A stretch of DNA of 64,000 bases from Lactobacillus amylovorus DSM 20531 (lineage in GTDB: Bacteria; Bacillota; Bacilli; Lactobacillales; Lactobacillaceae). The notes under the pieces are model-generated. The model was not told the origin of the DNA and searched no databases. It saw nothing but the letters and a program-made list of their open reading frames with translations. Positions 45,950 to 55,851 of this stretch are shown in pieces (the stretch's first letter is position 1; every line of letters begins with the position of its first letter). The stretch lies in the NCBI RefSeq assembly GCF_002706375.1, contig NZ_CP017706.1, positions 2,108,001 through 2,172,000 on the forward strand, read 5' to 3'. The position numbers and the translations under genes were made by a program.

Positions 45950-46928
45950 CTAAATAAACGGTCTCTTGATGCCGGCAATAACGTTGCGTTGACCGTTAAC
46001 GATCGGTTGGACCATGACACGTGGTGGCCAGCTTTCGATCACGCGGTTATTGCCAAGATAGATTGCAACGTGCCAGATAGTGTGAGTACCTGGTTGGTAG
46101 TAAAAGACAAGATCGCCACGTTGACGTTCAGAATATGGAACGCGCTTCAGGTGCTTGTCGGCCCAAAGGTTACGTGAATTCCATTCATTGCCGGGATGGG
46201 CATGACCAATTGAACTAGTTGGAGTTGGGCTAATCCCACCAGCGTAGAGACTTTGCATTACAAGACCAGAACAGTCAACGCCGTATGCTGGACTTGAAGA
46301 ACAACCTGCAAGCCATGGTTTACCCATATATTGGTAGGCTTGGTGAATCATTGCCTCAATATGAGCAGAACGGCCTTGCCAAGCTTGCGCTCTAAGCGGT
46401 GCGATGTAGTTATCTATATCATACCATGAAGCATTTGAAAAAAACTAACTTTTGCCAAGTCTTAATTCCTTCATAGCCGCGGTACAAATTGTAGCCGACC
46501 GTACCATAAGGCTTAACTTGAGTGTAGTGAACTTGATGGTAGCCCTTTGGATTTTGGTAACCCTTGACTGCAGCAAGCAAACTTGTTTTTGCTGGTAAAT
46601 ACAAGCCAGTTGTGGTTCTGACTACTGGAGCCTTGCAATTTGGTGTAATTAGACTTTGAACTAAAAAGTGTTCACCACTTCTAGCGGTGCGAACTGAGTT
46701 GGTCAATGCTGCATCGGAATAGGCAGGAGTGGAATGCTTAACACGGATAATCTTTGGACTACGTGAAAAGTAATCAGCCTTGCTGTAGCTGGTAGTTGTT
46801 GCACTAGTTGATTGATTTGTTGAGACGTCGCTAGTTGTGTCTGCGGCTTGCACGCTAGTGGTGCAGGCAACGATTCCAATTAAGGCAGAGACAATGGCAA
46901 TCGTCCACTTATTTTGTTTTTTCATATC
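45950..46928 (-). pseudogene. Secreted NlpC/P60 endopeptidase, frameshifted
   Basis: The N-terminal part has a signal peptide (MKKQNKWTIAIVSALIG to VQAA) and an SH3-like wall-binding region (YFSRSPKIIRVKHSTPAYS). A T7 run (minus strand, 46438-46444) shifts the frame after GIKTWQK; with six T residues it continues ASWYDIDNYIAPLRAQAW into the NlpC/P60 domain with catalytic YGVDCSGLVMQ and HVAIYLGNN. Restored length about 325 aa. It would hydrolyse peptidoglycan stem peptides. Slippage, mutation or sequencing error may explain the shift. The start is the ATG at 46928. Confidence 0.85.
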
Positions 46929-46929
46929 A

Positions 46930-47071
46930 TAAAACCCCTTCAAATTTTAAATAATAAAATTTGAAAATTGAATAGGTTAGTTTTTTGAAAATGTAAATAT
47001 AGTATGCGCTTACATTTTCGAAATATGTATAGTCCGAATAATTGAATTTAGTTTTTATAAGCCTAGACTAA
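46930..47071. other. Spacer with promoter region of NlpC/P60 gene
   Basis: AT-rich divergent region. AAGGGG on the minus strand precedes the gene at 46928. It ends at an in-frame stop before a truncated surface-protein gene. Nothing else is recognisable. Confidence 0.4.
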
Positions 47072-48430
47072 GGGTGTAATGAAAGTGAGTTAAATTCAGA
47101 AAGTGATTTATTAGTTGCAGCTAATATTAATAATGTTCACTATTCAGCTACTATTTACGCTCCAGATGGAACAGCACAAACTATCACTTTAACCAAGAAT
47201 GATCTTCAATTTGTAGATGCTGATGGCAATGCAATTACTCCAACTAATGCTGGTACTTACACAGTTGCATTATCACCATCTGTCGAAACCAGATTGAAGA
47301 ACTTAACTGGCAACAACGATAACTACACGTGGACATTTAAGACTACTGTAACTTACAATATTGCTTCAACTACTGCTTCTGCAGGATTATCTGGATCTAA
47401 CCGAAAGGTATTTGATGGATCTGGTGTAACAACTGCACAAATCAATCATGGCGGCAGCATTGAAGTTACATTCACATACCCAGGTAGCACCGATAGTAGT
47501 ATGTACAAACTTCAAGATGGTGACTATACTTGGAATACATCAGATCATAATGCTCCTAAGAACGTTGGTATCTACACTATCACTTTGACTGATAGTGGAT
47601 CAGCCACATTTGAAATCATTGCTAAGCCAATTAGCGGTGTAACTATTTCTGATAATGATCAAAGTAAGACTTACGATGGTCAAGCTGCTGGATTGGATCT
47701 CGATGCTTTGAGCATTAGCGGTACTGATACTGTAAGTGGTACTGCATTGTCAGATACAGGAATTCAGGCTAGCAGCTTTGATTGGTACTATGCAAGTGGT
47801 AATAAGCTTGATGAAGTTCCAAATAATGTGGGCACTTACGAAGCTCGTTTGACAGACAGAGCTTTGGCAGCATTGCAAAATGCAAATCCAAACTACAGCT
47901 TCAGTGAAGTCAACGGTACGATTAAGTACATGATTAATCCAAAAGTTGCTACAGATAAATTAGGAAACAGTGGTACGAAGACTTACAACGGTCAAGGTAC
48001 CTCAGTCAGCGATATTATTAACTCAGTAACTTGGAATCCAGGTGGTCTAGTAACTGGTGATGACTATGAATGGATGACTAAGAATACTGACGGTACTTAC
48101 AGTGTTATGACAGGTCTTCCAACTAACGTTGGCCCTTACTACTTGAAGCTTAAGGATAGCGGAATTACTAAGATCAAGAACGCTAATACTAATTACAGTT
48201 TTGCAGATGGTCCAATTAGTCCAACTTCTGACGAACAAGCTATTAGTCCTAAGAGCGCAATCTTCAACCATACAACTAATAACAAGAATGAGAATGCCAA
48301 GAAGAATGAGTTGCCACAAACTGGTTCAGCGCATAAAGGTCCACTTGCATGGCTTAGTTCATTGTTCGCAGGCTTGAGTCTATTCGGCTTAGCCGCTGAC
48401 AGAAAGCGCAAGAAGAAGGACGATAATTAA
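47072..48430 (+). pseudogene. LPxTG surface protein with MBG-like repeats, 5'-truncated
   Basis: An open frame without start codon or signal peptide, preceded by TAA at 47069. It encodes three or four repeats of about 90 residues with the pattern KTYDGQ...GLDLDALS...VPNNVGTYEARLTD...NYSFSEVNGTIKY, resembling MBG-like surface domains. The C-terminus has NELPQTGSAHKGPL, a hydrophobic stretch and RKRKKKDDN, a sortase signal. The 3' portion of a large adhesin-like gene; the 5' part is absent here, so no surface product is expected unless an internal start is used. Confidence 0.82.
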
Positions 48431-48437
48431 TCAAAGA

Positions 48438-48470
48438 GAAGTCATGGATATATTCCATGGCTTTTTCTTT
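48438..48470 (+). terminator. Terminator
   Basis: AGTCATGGA/TCCATGGCT with T-rich tail after the surface-protein stop. Confidence 0.88.
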
Positions 48471-48502
48471 ATGAAAAAATAAAAGCAAATATTAAAAATA
48501 TG

Positions 48503-48529
48503 TTGACAATATGAGAGCCAAATTATAAT
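48503..48529 (+). promoter_or_regulatory. Promoter of T-box operon
   Basis: Consensus TTGACA (48503-48508) and TATAAT (48524-48529) with a 15-bp spacer, ahead of the T-box leader. Confidence 0.7.
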
Positions 48530-48539
48530 ATAAGATCAA

Positions 48540-48828
48540 ATCAAATAAGAGCGACAAAGAAAAGATAAGTAATTAGCGGTTACCGCCAAAGAGAGCTGCG
48601 GATGGTGAAATGCAGTGCGGGAGTACCTAACGAAAATGGTCTTGGAGTCCATTGAAGAGCAAGCGCAAGTAAGCTGTTCACGGGGGATGCCCGATATAGC
48701 GTCCGAGTATAACTTCTATTTTTAGAAGCGTACTTAGTGAGGGTATCAGTGTAAGCTGATACTGAATAAGGGTGGTAACACGCTAGTAGCGTCCCTAGAC
48801 AAGCAATTGTCTAGAGGCGCTTTTTTTG
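48540..48828 (+). promoter_or_regulatory. T-box leader, probably methionine-responsive
   Basis: Hallmarks in order: AGAGCGAC (stem I base), AAAGAGAGCTGCGGATGGTG with TGCAG closing the hairpin, the T-box bulge AAGGGTGGTAACACGC (48768-48783), and a terminator, GCGTCCCTAGACAA paired with TTGTCTAGAGGCGC, then T7. Uncharged tRNA pairing to the T-box would open the terminator. The downstream MetE-like and luxS genes point to tRNA-Met; an ATG at 48636-48638 in ACGAAAATGGTC is the candidate specifier, which I could not confirm by folding. Confidence 0.9.
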
Positions 48829-48859
48829 TCCTGTTTTTTTAATAAAGGAGAAGAGAATT

Positions 48860-49978
48860 ATGAGTAGAAATTTAGTACATTATGATATCGTTGGTAGTTT
48901 TTTAAGACCTGCAGAATTAAAGCAAGCAAGAGCAGATTTTGCCGCAAAGAAGATTTCTAAGGATGACTTAAAGAAAGTTGAAGACGAAGAAATTAAGAAA
49001 TTAGTTGCCAAAGAAGAAAAGGCTGGTTTAAAGATCGTCACTGATGGTGAGTTTAGACGAAGCTACTGGCACCTTGATACCTTCTGGGGCTTCGGAGGAA
49101 TCAAGCATACTAAGCAAGAACACGGTTACTTCTTCCACGATGAAGAAACCCGTAACGATTCGGCCCAAGTTGAAGGTAAGATTGAATTTACTGGTGATCA
49201 TCCTGATCTCGAAGCCTTTAAGTATTTAAAGAGTATCACTGATAGCAGTGACGTCACTCCTCGTCAAAGCATCCCTTCACCCGCACAATTCTACGCCGAA
49301 CTCGTTCGTGGTCCAGAAAACGTGACAGCCGTAAAGAAGTTTTACTCCAGTGAATACGAATTACTCGACGATATTTCAAAGGCCTACCGCAATTTAATCC
49401 TCGCCCTCTATGATGCAGGTTGCCGCGACGTCAAACTTGATGACTGTACTTGGGGCATGGTTGTTGATGACGACTTCTGGGCAACAATGGTTAAGCAAGG
49501 TTTCGACCGTGACGACTTGGAAAAGAAATACCTCCGTGTTAACAACGGTGCTTTAGTCGACTTGCCAGACGACTTACGTGTTTCAACTCACATCTGCCGC
49601 GGCAATTACCACTCAACTTGGGCAGCAAAAGGCGGCTACGGTCCAGTTGCCAAATATGTTTTCGCTAAAGAAAACGTCGATGCCTTTTATCTAGAATTCG
49701 ATAATAAAAGATCTGGTAGCTTCGATCCAATCAAGGAAGTACCAGCAGGAAAAGAAGTTGTTCTTGGCCTTGTAACCAGCAAGAAGCCAGAACTTGAAAA
49801 GCCTGACGACCTGATCACTAGAGTTAAAGAAGCCGCTCAATTCCACGACTTGCAAGACTTAGCTCTTAGCACCCAATGTGGTTTTGCCTCAACCGAGGAA
49901 GGCAACCAATTAACCGAAGAAGAACAATGGAAGAAGATTGCTTTAGTAATCGATACTGCTAAGCAAATCTGGGCATAA
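48860..49978 (+). CDS. MetE-like methionine synthase family protein (YxjG/YxjH type)
   Basis: A 372-aa cobalamin-independent methyltransferase-like protein, corresponding to the C-terminal half of MetE. The TIM-barrel pattern VTDGEFRRSYWHLDTFWGF and the zinc ligands in STHICRGN and STQCGFAS are seen, as in YxjG/YxjH proteins, which make methionine from homocysteine and a methyl donor. The T-box supports a methionine role. Downstream are a 27-aa ORF and luxS, whose product releases homocysteine, so the block recycles methyl-cycle homocysteine. AAAGGAGAAGAG precedes the start. Confidence 0.92.
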   Translation: MSRNLVHYDIVGSFLRPAELKQARADFAAKKISKDDLKKVEDEEIKKLVAKEEKAGLKIVTDGEFRRSYWHLDTFWGFGGIKHTKQEHGYFFHDEETRNDSAQVEGKIEFTGDHPDLEAFKYLKSITDSSDVTPRQSIPSPAQFYAELVRGPENVTAVKKFYSSEYELLDDISKAYRNLILALYDAGCRDVKLDDCTWGMVVDDDFWATMVKQGFDRDDLEKKYLRVNNGALVDLPDDLRVSTHICRGNYHSTWAAKGGYGPVAKYVFAKENVDAFYLEFDNKRSGSFDPIKEVPAGKEVVLGLVTSKKPELEKPDDLITRVKEAAQFHDLQDLALSTQCGFASTEEGNQLTEEEQWKKIALVIDTAKQIWA

Positions 49979-50001
49979 TTAATGAAAGAGGGGACAAAGC
50001 A

Positions 50002-50085
50002 ATGAAGAAAAAACTATGGATTATAGCACAGGTAGTATGGGGATTACTGATTTGCTTTGGCCTCTATGTCTTCGCAAATTTATAA
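50002..50085 (+). CDS. 27-aa membrane peptide
   Basis: MKKKLWIIAQVVWGLLICFG, then LYVFANL, behind a GAGGGG site 8 nt upstream. Three Lys followed by one hydrophobic segment give a single-span microprotein. It lies between the MetE-like gene and luxS, in the same direction with no terminator between. Function unknown. Confidence 0.55.
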   Translation: MKKKLWIIAQVVWGLLICFGLYVFANL

Positions 50086-50158
50086 TTCTCAATCTGAGCA
50101 TATTAAACAGGAATTTAGTTAAAAGCTAATATAATTATTTAAAAAGGAGAAAAATACT

Positions 50159-50632
50159 ATGGCAAAAGTCGAGAGTTTCACCCTGGATCACACTAAAGTT
50201 AAGGCACCTTACGTTCGTTTAATTACTGTTGAAGAAGGACCAAAAGGCGACAAGATTTCTAACTACGATTTGCGTTTAGTCCAACCTAACAAGAACGCCA
50301 TTCCAACGGGTGGTTTGCACACCATCGAACACCTGCTTGCAAGTTTACTCCGCGATCGTCTTGACGGCGTTATCGATTGTTCGCCATTCGGCTGTCGGAC
50401 TGGTTTTCACTTGATCGTTTGGGGCGAGCATTCAACTACTGAAGTTGCAAAAGCTCTTAAGTCCTCCCTTGAAGAAATTCGCGATACCATCACTTGGGAA
50501 GACGTTCCAGGAACCACGATTAAGACCTGTGGTAACTATCGCGATCACTCACTCTTTACTGCAAAGGAATGGTGCCGCGACATCCTTGAAGAAGGCATCA
50601 GTGACGATCCATTTGAACGTCATGTCATTTAA
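50159..50632 (+). CDS. luxS: S-ribosylhomocysteine lyase
   Basis: A 157-aa Fe/Zn enzyme that splits S-ribosylhomocysteine to homocysteine and the autoinducer-2 precursor. Metal ligands are in [11 protein letters not shown] (H54, H58) with Glu57, and C124 in [10 protein letters not shown]. Catalytic Cys79 is in [11 protein letters not shown]. Length is standard and AAAGGAGAAA precedes the ATG. Downstream of the T-box unit, it is likely methionine-controlled and also has its own leader of about 70 bp. Confidence 0.97.
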   Translation: MAKVESFTLDHTKVKAPYVRLITVEEGPKGDKISNYDLRLVQPNKNAIPTGGLHTIEHLLASLLRDRLDGVIDCSPFGCRTGFHLIVWGEHSTTEVAKALKSSLEEIRDTITWEDVPGTTIKTCGNYRDHSLFTAKEWCRDILEEGISDDPFERHVI

Positions 50633-50652
50633 TTAAGTATAAATATTAAGAA

Positions 50653-50682
50653 TAAGCTAGGTTTTTGTACCTAGCTTTTTTT
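50653..50682 (+). terminator. luxS terminator
   Basis: AGCTAGGT/ACCTAGCT with a T-run. Confidence 0.9.
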
Positions 50683-50740
50683 AGTGTGCATATTTTGTTA
50701 TACTGAAAACGTATTCAATTTAGAAAGACGTGAGTTTTTT

Positions 50741-51556
50741 ATGTATAAACTAATTGCCTGTGATCTTGATGAAACTCTGATTGATGATGATGCGCATGTC
50801 TGTCAGCGTAATATCGATGCGATTAAAGCAGCGACAAAGCTGGGCGTGAAGTTTGTCCCAGCAACTGGACGCGGCTATCGAGCAATTGAGAAGACGCTGG
50901 CAGAGATCGGTCTGAAGGATAAGGCAAATGAGTATGTGATTTCTTTTAACGGGGGATGCATTACCGAGAACAAGGATAATCGAATTATGAAGTTTCAAGG
51001 CTTGGACTTTGCTAAAGCCGACGAACTTTATCGTCTTGGTTTAAAATGCGATGTCTGCATCCACGTATATACTAAGGATATGGTTTATGTCTATAACGCA
51101 GATGAAGATGAAATCAAGTATCTGAAACTACGTCACGTTTACAAGATTATTGATGAACCAAATCTTGACTTCTTAAAGGGACAAGACATCGCCAAAGTTT
51201 TATACGGTAGTACTGATATGCCATATTTAGAAAAGATAGCTAGTGAAATTAGCAATACTACCAAGGATCTCGACGTGTCATATTCTTCCAACCGTTATCT
51301 TGAATTCAACCATCAAGGCGTCAACAAGGGTGAAGGCTTGCTCTGGCTTGCTGATAAGCTTGGCATCAAGCCTGAAGAGACGATGGCCTTAGGCGATAAC
51401 TTTAACGATCTTTCTATGATTGAAGCAGCCGGATTGGGTGTTGGCGTGGCTAATGTTAACCCTAAGATGAAAGACGACTGCGACTATATTACCAAAGCCG
51501 ATAACAATCAAGGCGGCGTTGGTGAGGCAATTGAAAAATTTGTTTTAGAAAAGTGA
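50741..51556 (+). CDS. Cof-type HAD phosphatase
   Basis: A 271-aa HAD-superfamily hydrolase of the Cof (C2B cap) type. Motif I YKLIACDLDETLIDDD supplies the nucleophile Asp, VPATGRGYRAI is motif II, NHQGVNKGEGLLWLA holds the Lys of motif III and ALGDNFNDLSMIEAAG is motif IV. Substrates in this family are sugar phosphates or cofactor intermediates; this one is unassigned. ATG 50741 follows AGAAAGACGTGAG; an upstream open stretch has no start signal. Confidence 0.9.
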   Translation: MYKLIACDLDETLIDDDAHVCQRNIDAIKAATKLGVKFVPATGRGYRAIEKTLAEIGLKDKANEYVISFNGGCITENKDNRIMKFQGLDFAKADELYRLGLKCDVCIHVYTKDMVYVYNADEDEIKYLKLRHVYKIIDEPNLDFLKGQDIAKVLYGSTDMPYLEKIASEISNTTKDLDVSYSSNRYLEFNHQGVNKGEGLLWLADKLGIKPEETMALGDNFNDLSMIEAAGLGVGVANVNPKMKDDCDYITKADNNQGGVGEAIEKFVLEK

Positions 51557-51570
51557 TGAGGTAAAGATAG

Positions 51571-52752
51571 ATGAAATTTAACAAGAAAATCCTAATGATT
51601 TCTGCTGCAACTTTGATGTTGGCTAGTCCTGTAGCAAGTTTGGCTAATGCAAATACTATTTCTGCAGCAAGCGTAAAGAAGGTTTCATACGCAAAGCAGA
51701 CCACTGTGACGGTTAAGAAAAAGACGCCACAATTGTTCATGGCAACTGGCGGCCGTGCTTTAACCACTGGTAAGTACTACAAGAAAGGTCAAAAATTGAC
51801 TGTTGATCAATTAGGCGGCATGAATATTTTAGCTAATAGTTCTCCAGATGCTTACCACATTAAGGGTACCGATTATTATGTTTGGGCTAAGGACGTTAAA
51901 GCAAAGCGTGCCTTACAAGATATCGATTATACAAGTCGTGGTTTGACTACAGTGCGGACCAATAAGTCTAAGGCACCACTTTACTCATTTTACGCTGAAA
52001 AGTCTACTCCAGCTGGCTATGCCTTTATGAAGGGGACTGATTTTAAAGTTAATGGTGCAATGTACTTGTACAATGCTAAAACTGACAAGAGCGAATTGTA
52101 CTACCATTTGACTAATCATTATCACACCATGGCTAATTTGAAGACTTCACCGGATTTCCCTAACAGATTTAATACGGAGCTAGTTGATACTGGGGATGCC
52201 TTTGTGAAGGCTAGCGATGTTAATTTCTTTTCTGGCAAGAAGTTGAAGCCAATTAACACAGCTGCTTCCGCAAAAGATGGTAGCAAGATTGCTATTTTAG
52301 AAAATCAGGAAGCTGACTTGAAGGATTTACTTGGCAAAGTAGATAGTGTCAAGAATTCAGTTAAATACAAGTTGTCTAGTTCTCTCAAGCGTGACAATTA
52401 CGATCTAGCTGTGAGGGATGCACAAACTCAGGTTAACTCAAGAAAGTTAATGTCAACTGCTGAAGCACAATACTTGATCTGGAGCCTTAAGACTTATGAA
52501 AGTGAGCTTGATGGTGCCAAGGTGAAGGTTGGCAACATGAATAAGTTGACTTCAAATGAGAAGCTCGCAATTGGTTTGTTGGTGATTTCTGTTTATGGTA
52601 AAAACACTGACAAGGAAAGCTTATATGGCTATGCCAAGTTTAATAAGGGCAATGACAAGACCTTTACTTTAACTATTGAAGATATGCATAATCAGAATAA
52701 GGTTGTTTCAACCAAGACAATGAAAACTAGTGATTTTGCACAAAAGAGATAA
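51571..52752 (+). CDS. Secreted SLAP-like surface protein
   Basis: A 393-aa exported protein. The signal peptide ends SLANA before NTISAA. The mature protein is rich in Lys/Tyr/Thr, with repeated beta segments (TPQLFMATGGRALTTGKYYK, APLYSFYAEKSTPAGYAFMK) like S-layer-associated wall-binding modules. The C-terminal about 140 residues are helical (NQEADLKDLLGKVDSVKNSV). No LPxTG. GAGGTAAAGATAG precedes the start, 14 bp after the HAD gene, so the two probably share a transcript. Function unknown. Confidence 0.8.
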   Translation: MKFNKKILMISAATLMLASPVASLANANTISAASVKKVSYAKQTTVTVKKKTPQLFMATGGRALTTGKYYKKGQKLTVDQLGGMNILANSSPDAYHIKGTDYYVWAKDVKAKRALQDIDYTSRGLTTVRTNKSKAPLYSFYAEKSTPAGYAFMKGTDFKVNGAMYLYNAKTDKSELYYHLTNHYHTMANLKTSPDFPNRFNTELVDTGDAFVKASDVNFFSGKKLKPINTAASAKDGSKIAILENQEADLKDLLGKVDSVKNSVKYKLSSSLKRDNYDLAVRDAQTQVNSRKLMSTAEAQYLIWSLKTYESELDGAKVKVGNMNKLTSNEKLAIGLLVISVYGKNTDKESLYGYAKFNKGNDKTFTLTIEDMHNQNKVVSTKTMKTSDFAQKR

Positions 52753-52757
52753 GACGA

Positions 52758-52796
52758 TAAAAAGAGGGATGTATCGATTTGATGCATCCCTTTTAG
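52758..52796 (+). terminator. Terminator
   Basis: AAAGAGGGATG.../...GATGCATCCCTTTT hairpin, between convergent genes, probably used in both directions. Confidence 0.85.
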
Positions 52797-52816
52797 TTTG
52801 TTTATTTTGTTTTTAT

Positions 52817-54047
52817 TTAATCGTTATTGCTTAATTCTTTAAGGCCTGGCAAACTCATCATAACAATGAAACTAATGATGTAGAGGGCTGAAAGAAAGCC
52901 CATGACAACCGTTAAATTGTAGTGATCCATCAAGATACCGATGACAACTGATGAGAAACCACCGATTGCACGGCCAATGTTAACGATGATGTTGTTAGCT
53001 GAAGAACGAATCTCAGTTGGGTAGAGGCGACTGATTACTGCACCGTAACCACCAAACATCCCATTTGAGAAGAAGCCCATGACTGCACCGATGATGAGTA
53101 AAGTAGCCATGTTTTGTGCAAGTGATAAAACATAAACCATGACAGCTGAACCGATCAAGAAGATGGCGAAGGCTCTACGTGGACCGAAGTGGTCGAAGAT
53201 GTTACCAAAGGTTATCATACCGATGCTCATGCCGACGATAGTTGAGATCATCCAAATACTTGAGCTAGATACGTTTAAGTTCAATTGCTTTTGCACGATG
53301 GTTGGTAACCAGTTCATTAAGCCAAAGTAACCAGCGATTTGGACGGTCATCATGACCATCAAGCCTAAGCTTTGAAAAGCAAGACGTGGGGTTGAAAACA
53401 TTTTTTTAATGACATCACGTAATAATGAACCTTTTTCATCTTTTTTAGCTTGGAGGAATTGATCGCTTTCATGCAAATGTCTTCTAATAAAGACTGTTAA
53501 AATTACTGGGACAATTCCGACCAAGAATAGTGCGTGCCAGCCAGCTGTTGGAATAATCCAAGCCGAAATTAATGCCGCAAAGATCGCACCGATTTGACCA
53601 CCGACTGCCGCAATTGAGGTCATCTTACCAATTCTGTCGCTTTCAAAGTTTTCGGCGATTAAGGCAATGCCTACGCCATATTCACCGCCGGCACCAATAC
53701 CAGCGAGAAAACGTAAGGCGTAGATCTCATAGATGTTGTTGGCAAAAGCCATTAAACCCGGTGGCAATGGCGAAGATCAAAACCGTGTGTGAGAAAGTTT
53801 TAACACGGCCAATCTTGTCACCCAAGATGCCGAAACAAATACCACCAACTAACATTCCTAAGTTAGTGATTGAGGAGATCAATCCAGCGGCTCCACCTGA
53901 TAGATGTAAGTCCGCAATCATTGAACTCATCGCAAACGATAAAAAAAGCACATCCATGTTTTCAAGCGCAAAACCTGATGAAGTAGAGGCGATGACCCAC
54001 TTTTGGTTTTTACTTAGTCCCTGACTGTGCTGCGTAATATATTTCAT
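52817..54047 (-). pseudogene. MFS transporter (metabolite:H+ symporter type), frameshifted
   Basis: A 12-helix major facilitator carrier. The N-terminal part (MKYITQHSQGLSKNQKWVIA, with GGICFGILGDKIGRVKTFSH, the GDKxGR motif) reaches FAIATG, where one extra T near 53757 shifts the frame. The other frame continues LMAFANNIYEIYALRFLAGI, with GAGGEYGVGIALIAENFES, typical of the aromatic acid:H+ symporter branch, to the stop. Restored length about 410 aa. The substrate is unknown. Confidence 0.85.
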
Positions 54048-54142
54048 ATTTAATTCCTCCAAAACGAATGCTCTCTGTCATCCAATTATTTCTTCGTCTG
54101 TATATGATACGCTTTTTGAATAAATAAACAAGGGTTGTTATG

Positions 54143-54179
54143 AAAAAAGATCATCCTATCGTGCTGAAAGAATGATCTG
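54143..54179 (-). terminator. Terminator of YfcC-like gene
   Basis: On the minus strand, AGATCATTC pairs with GGATGATCT and a T6 run follows. Confidence 0.78.
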
Positions 54180-54196
54180 AAAACTTTGTTTCAAAT

Positions 54197-55727
54197 CTAA
54201 TATACTAACAATCCGACGCCTAATGCGACTAGACACAAGACAAATTCGATGACCAGTAATTTCCAACACCACTTGAACCATTTGTTAAAGTCAATATTAA
54301 CCATCATCAAACTCATCAAGATTAATCCGGTTGGGGCAACCAAGGAAATAAAGCCAAGGCCCCAGTTGTAGGCATCAATTACACTAGCACGGTCGATTCC
54401 AACCACATTGGCAAGTGGTGCCATGATTGGCATGGAAAGTACGGCCAAACCAGATGATGATTGAATGAAGAATCCCAGAATGATGTAGACGATGAACAGG
54501 AACCAAATGAAGATTAATGGACTCATGCCAGAAATCTGTTGGCTGAAGAAGTGCATGATGGTGTCACTGGTGTGACTGTCGTCCATAACAATGGAAACGG
54601 CTCTCGCCAACCCGATTGTCAAAGCAACACCAAGCAAATCGCTAGCACCATCAACGAAGGCTTGCACAACTTTGTGCTCGGAAAGTCCCGAGAAGATAGC
54701 CATCAAGTAGCCGGCAGTTAAGAAGACTACCGAAATTTCGGTGAAGTACCAGCCTTTTTGTTGTACACCCCAGATCATGACGATAAAGGCAATGCCGAAG
54801 ATGATCAATGATAATTTTTGTTGCCAAGTAAAGTTGGCTGGTTTGTTAAAGTCGGCATCGTTTAAGTACTTTTCACGATCTTCTTCGTATTGGTCGTAAA
54901 CAACAGATTTAGTAGGATCTTTACGTACCTTTTCAGCGTAGCGAATGACATAGATCATACCAACTACCGTACAGATGACCCACATGGTAATTCTGAGTGG
55001 TAAAGCTCTGGCGAAGTTAACACCGGCAGTGTTAGAAGCGATGATCGTTGAGAATGGGTTAATGGTTGAAATCATGGTCCCAATACTCGTTCCCAGGAAG
55101 ATCGTTCCTAGAACTGTCATCGTATCATACCCGGCTAGCAGGAAGACTGGAATTAGGATTGGGTACATGGCCATCGTTTCTTCGGCAAGACCAAAGGTTG
55201 TACCACCAAGAGAAATTAGCCCCATCACAAGGATAATCAACAGAATTTGCTTACCTTTGATTTGCTTAGATAAAGCCTGCATCCCCGAGTTGATCGCGCC
55301 GTTTGCGTGAACGACACCAATACATCCACCTAGGATCAAAACGAAGGCGATGATGTCGACACTTTGAGCGATACCTTGTACCTGTGAGGTGAAGAACTGA
55401 TTGATCGCCTGCCACAGGTTAGGCTTCTTTAAATTGATTATCTCGTAAGAATTTGGAATAGCAACTGGCTTGTAGATTGTGCCATCCTTAAATTTCTTGA
55501 CTGCAATGTTGACCTTGTACTTCTTTAAAGTGGCCTGAGTAGCAGGTTATTTGTACTTTTTACCACTTGGTCTGGTAACTACGAAATCTTTATTGCTGGT
55601 ATCATAAGCAATCGTCGCATAGTTACCGGCAGGAATAACAAAAGTCATAGTTGAACAAGCAAAAGCACAATTATGATGACGGTATGGGCCGTCGGAAATT
55701 GGTGCTTTTTCTTCTTTTTAGTAGCCA
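54197..55727 (-). pseudogene. YfcC-family membrane transporter, frameshift and stop
   Basis: A GGAGGTTTT site precedes ATG 55727, opening MATKKKKKHQFPTAHTVIII. Near 55650 a frameshift leads to TMTFVIPAGNYATIAYDTSN; then TAA near 55546 interrupts KKYK and PATQATLKKYK; the rest is open, with VDIIAFVLILGGCIGVVHA, SLGGTTFGLAEETMAMYPIL and a C-terminal IQSSSGLAVLSMPIMAPLAN. These are hallmarks of YfcC/AbgT-like (C4-dicarboxylate or peptide-type) carriers, about 505 aa when intact. Two independent breaks make decay more likely than one sequencing error. Confidence 0.85.
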
Positions 55728-55821
55728 TAATAAAACCTCCTTACTTGTATAACTATTGATTTATAGTTTTATTATACAGTTAAGGAGGTATCTTTTGACA
55801 GCGATTTCATATAAATATAAT

Positions 55822-55847
55822 AAAAAAGCCGAGCTTGACTCGACCTT
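55822..55847 (-). terminator. Terminator
   Basis: GGTCGAG/CTCGGCT stem with G-U pair and T-run on the minus strand, after the secreted-protein gene. Confidence 0.75.
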
Positions 55848-55851
55848 CTTG

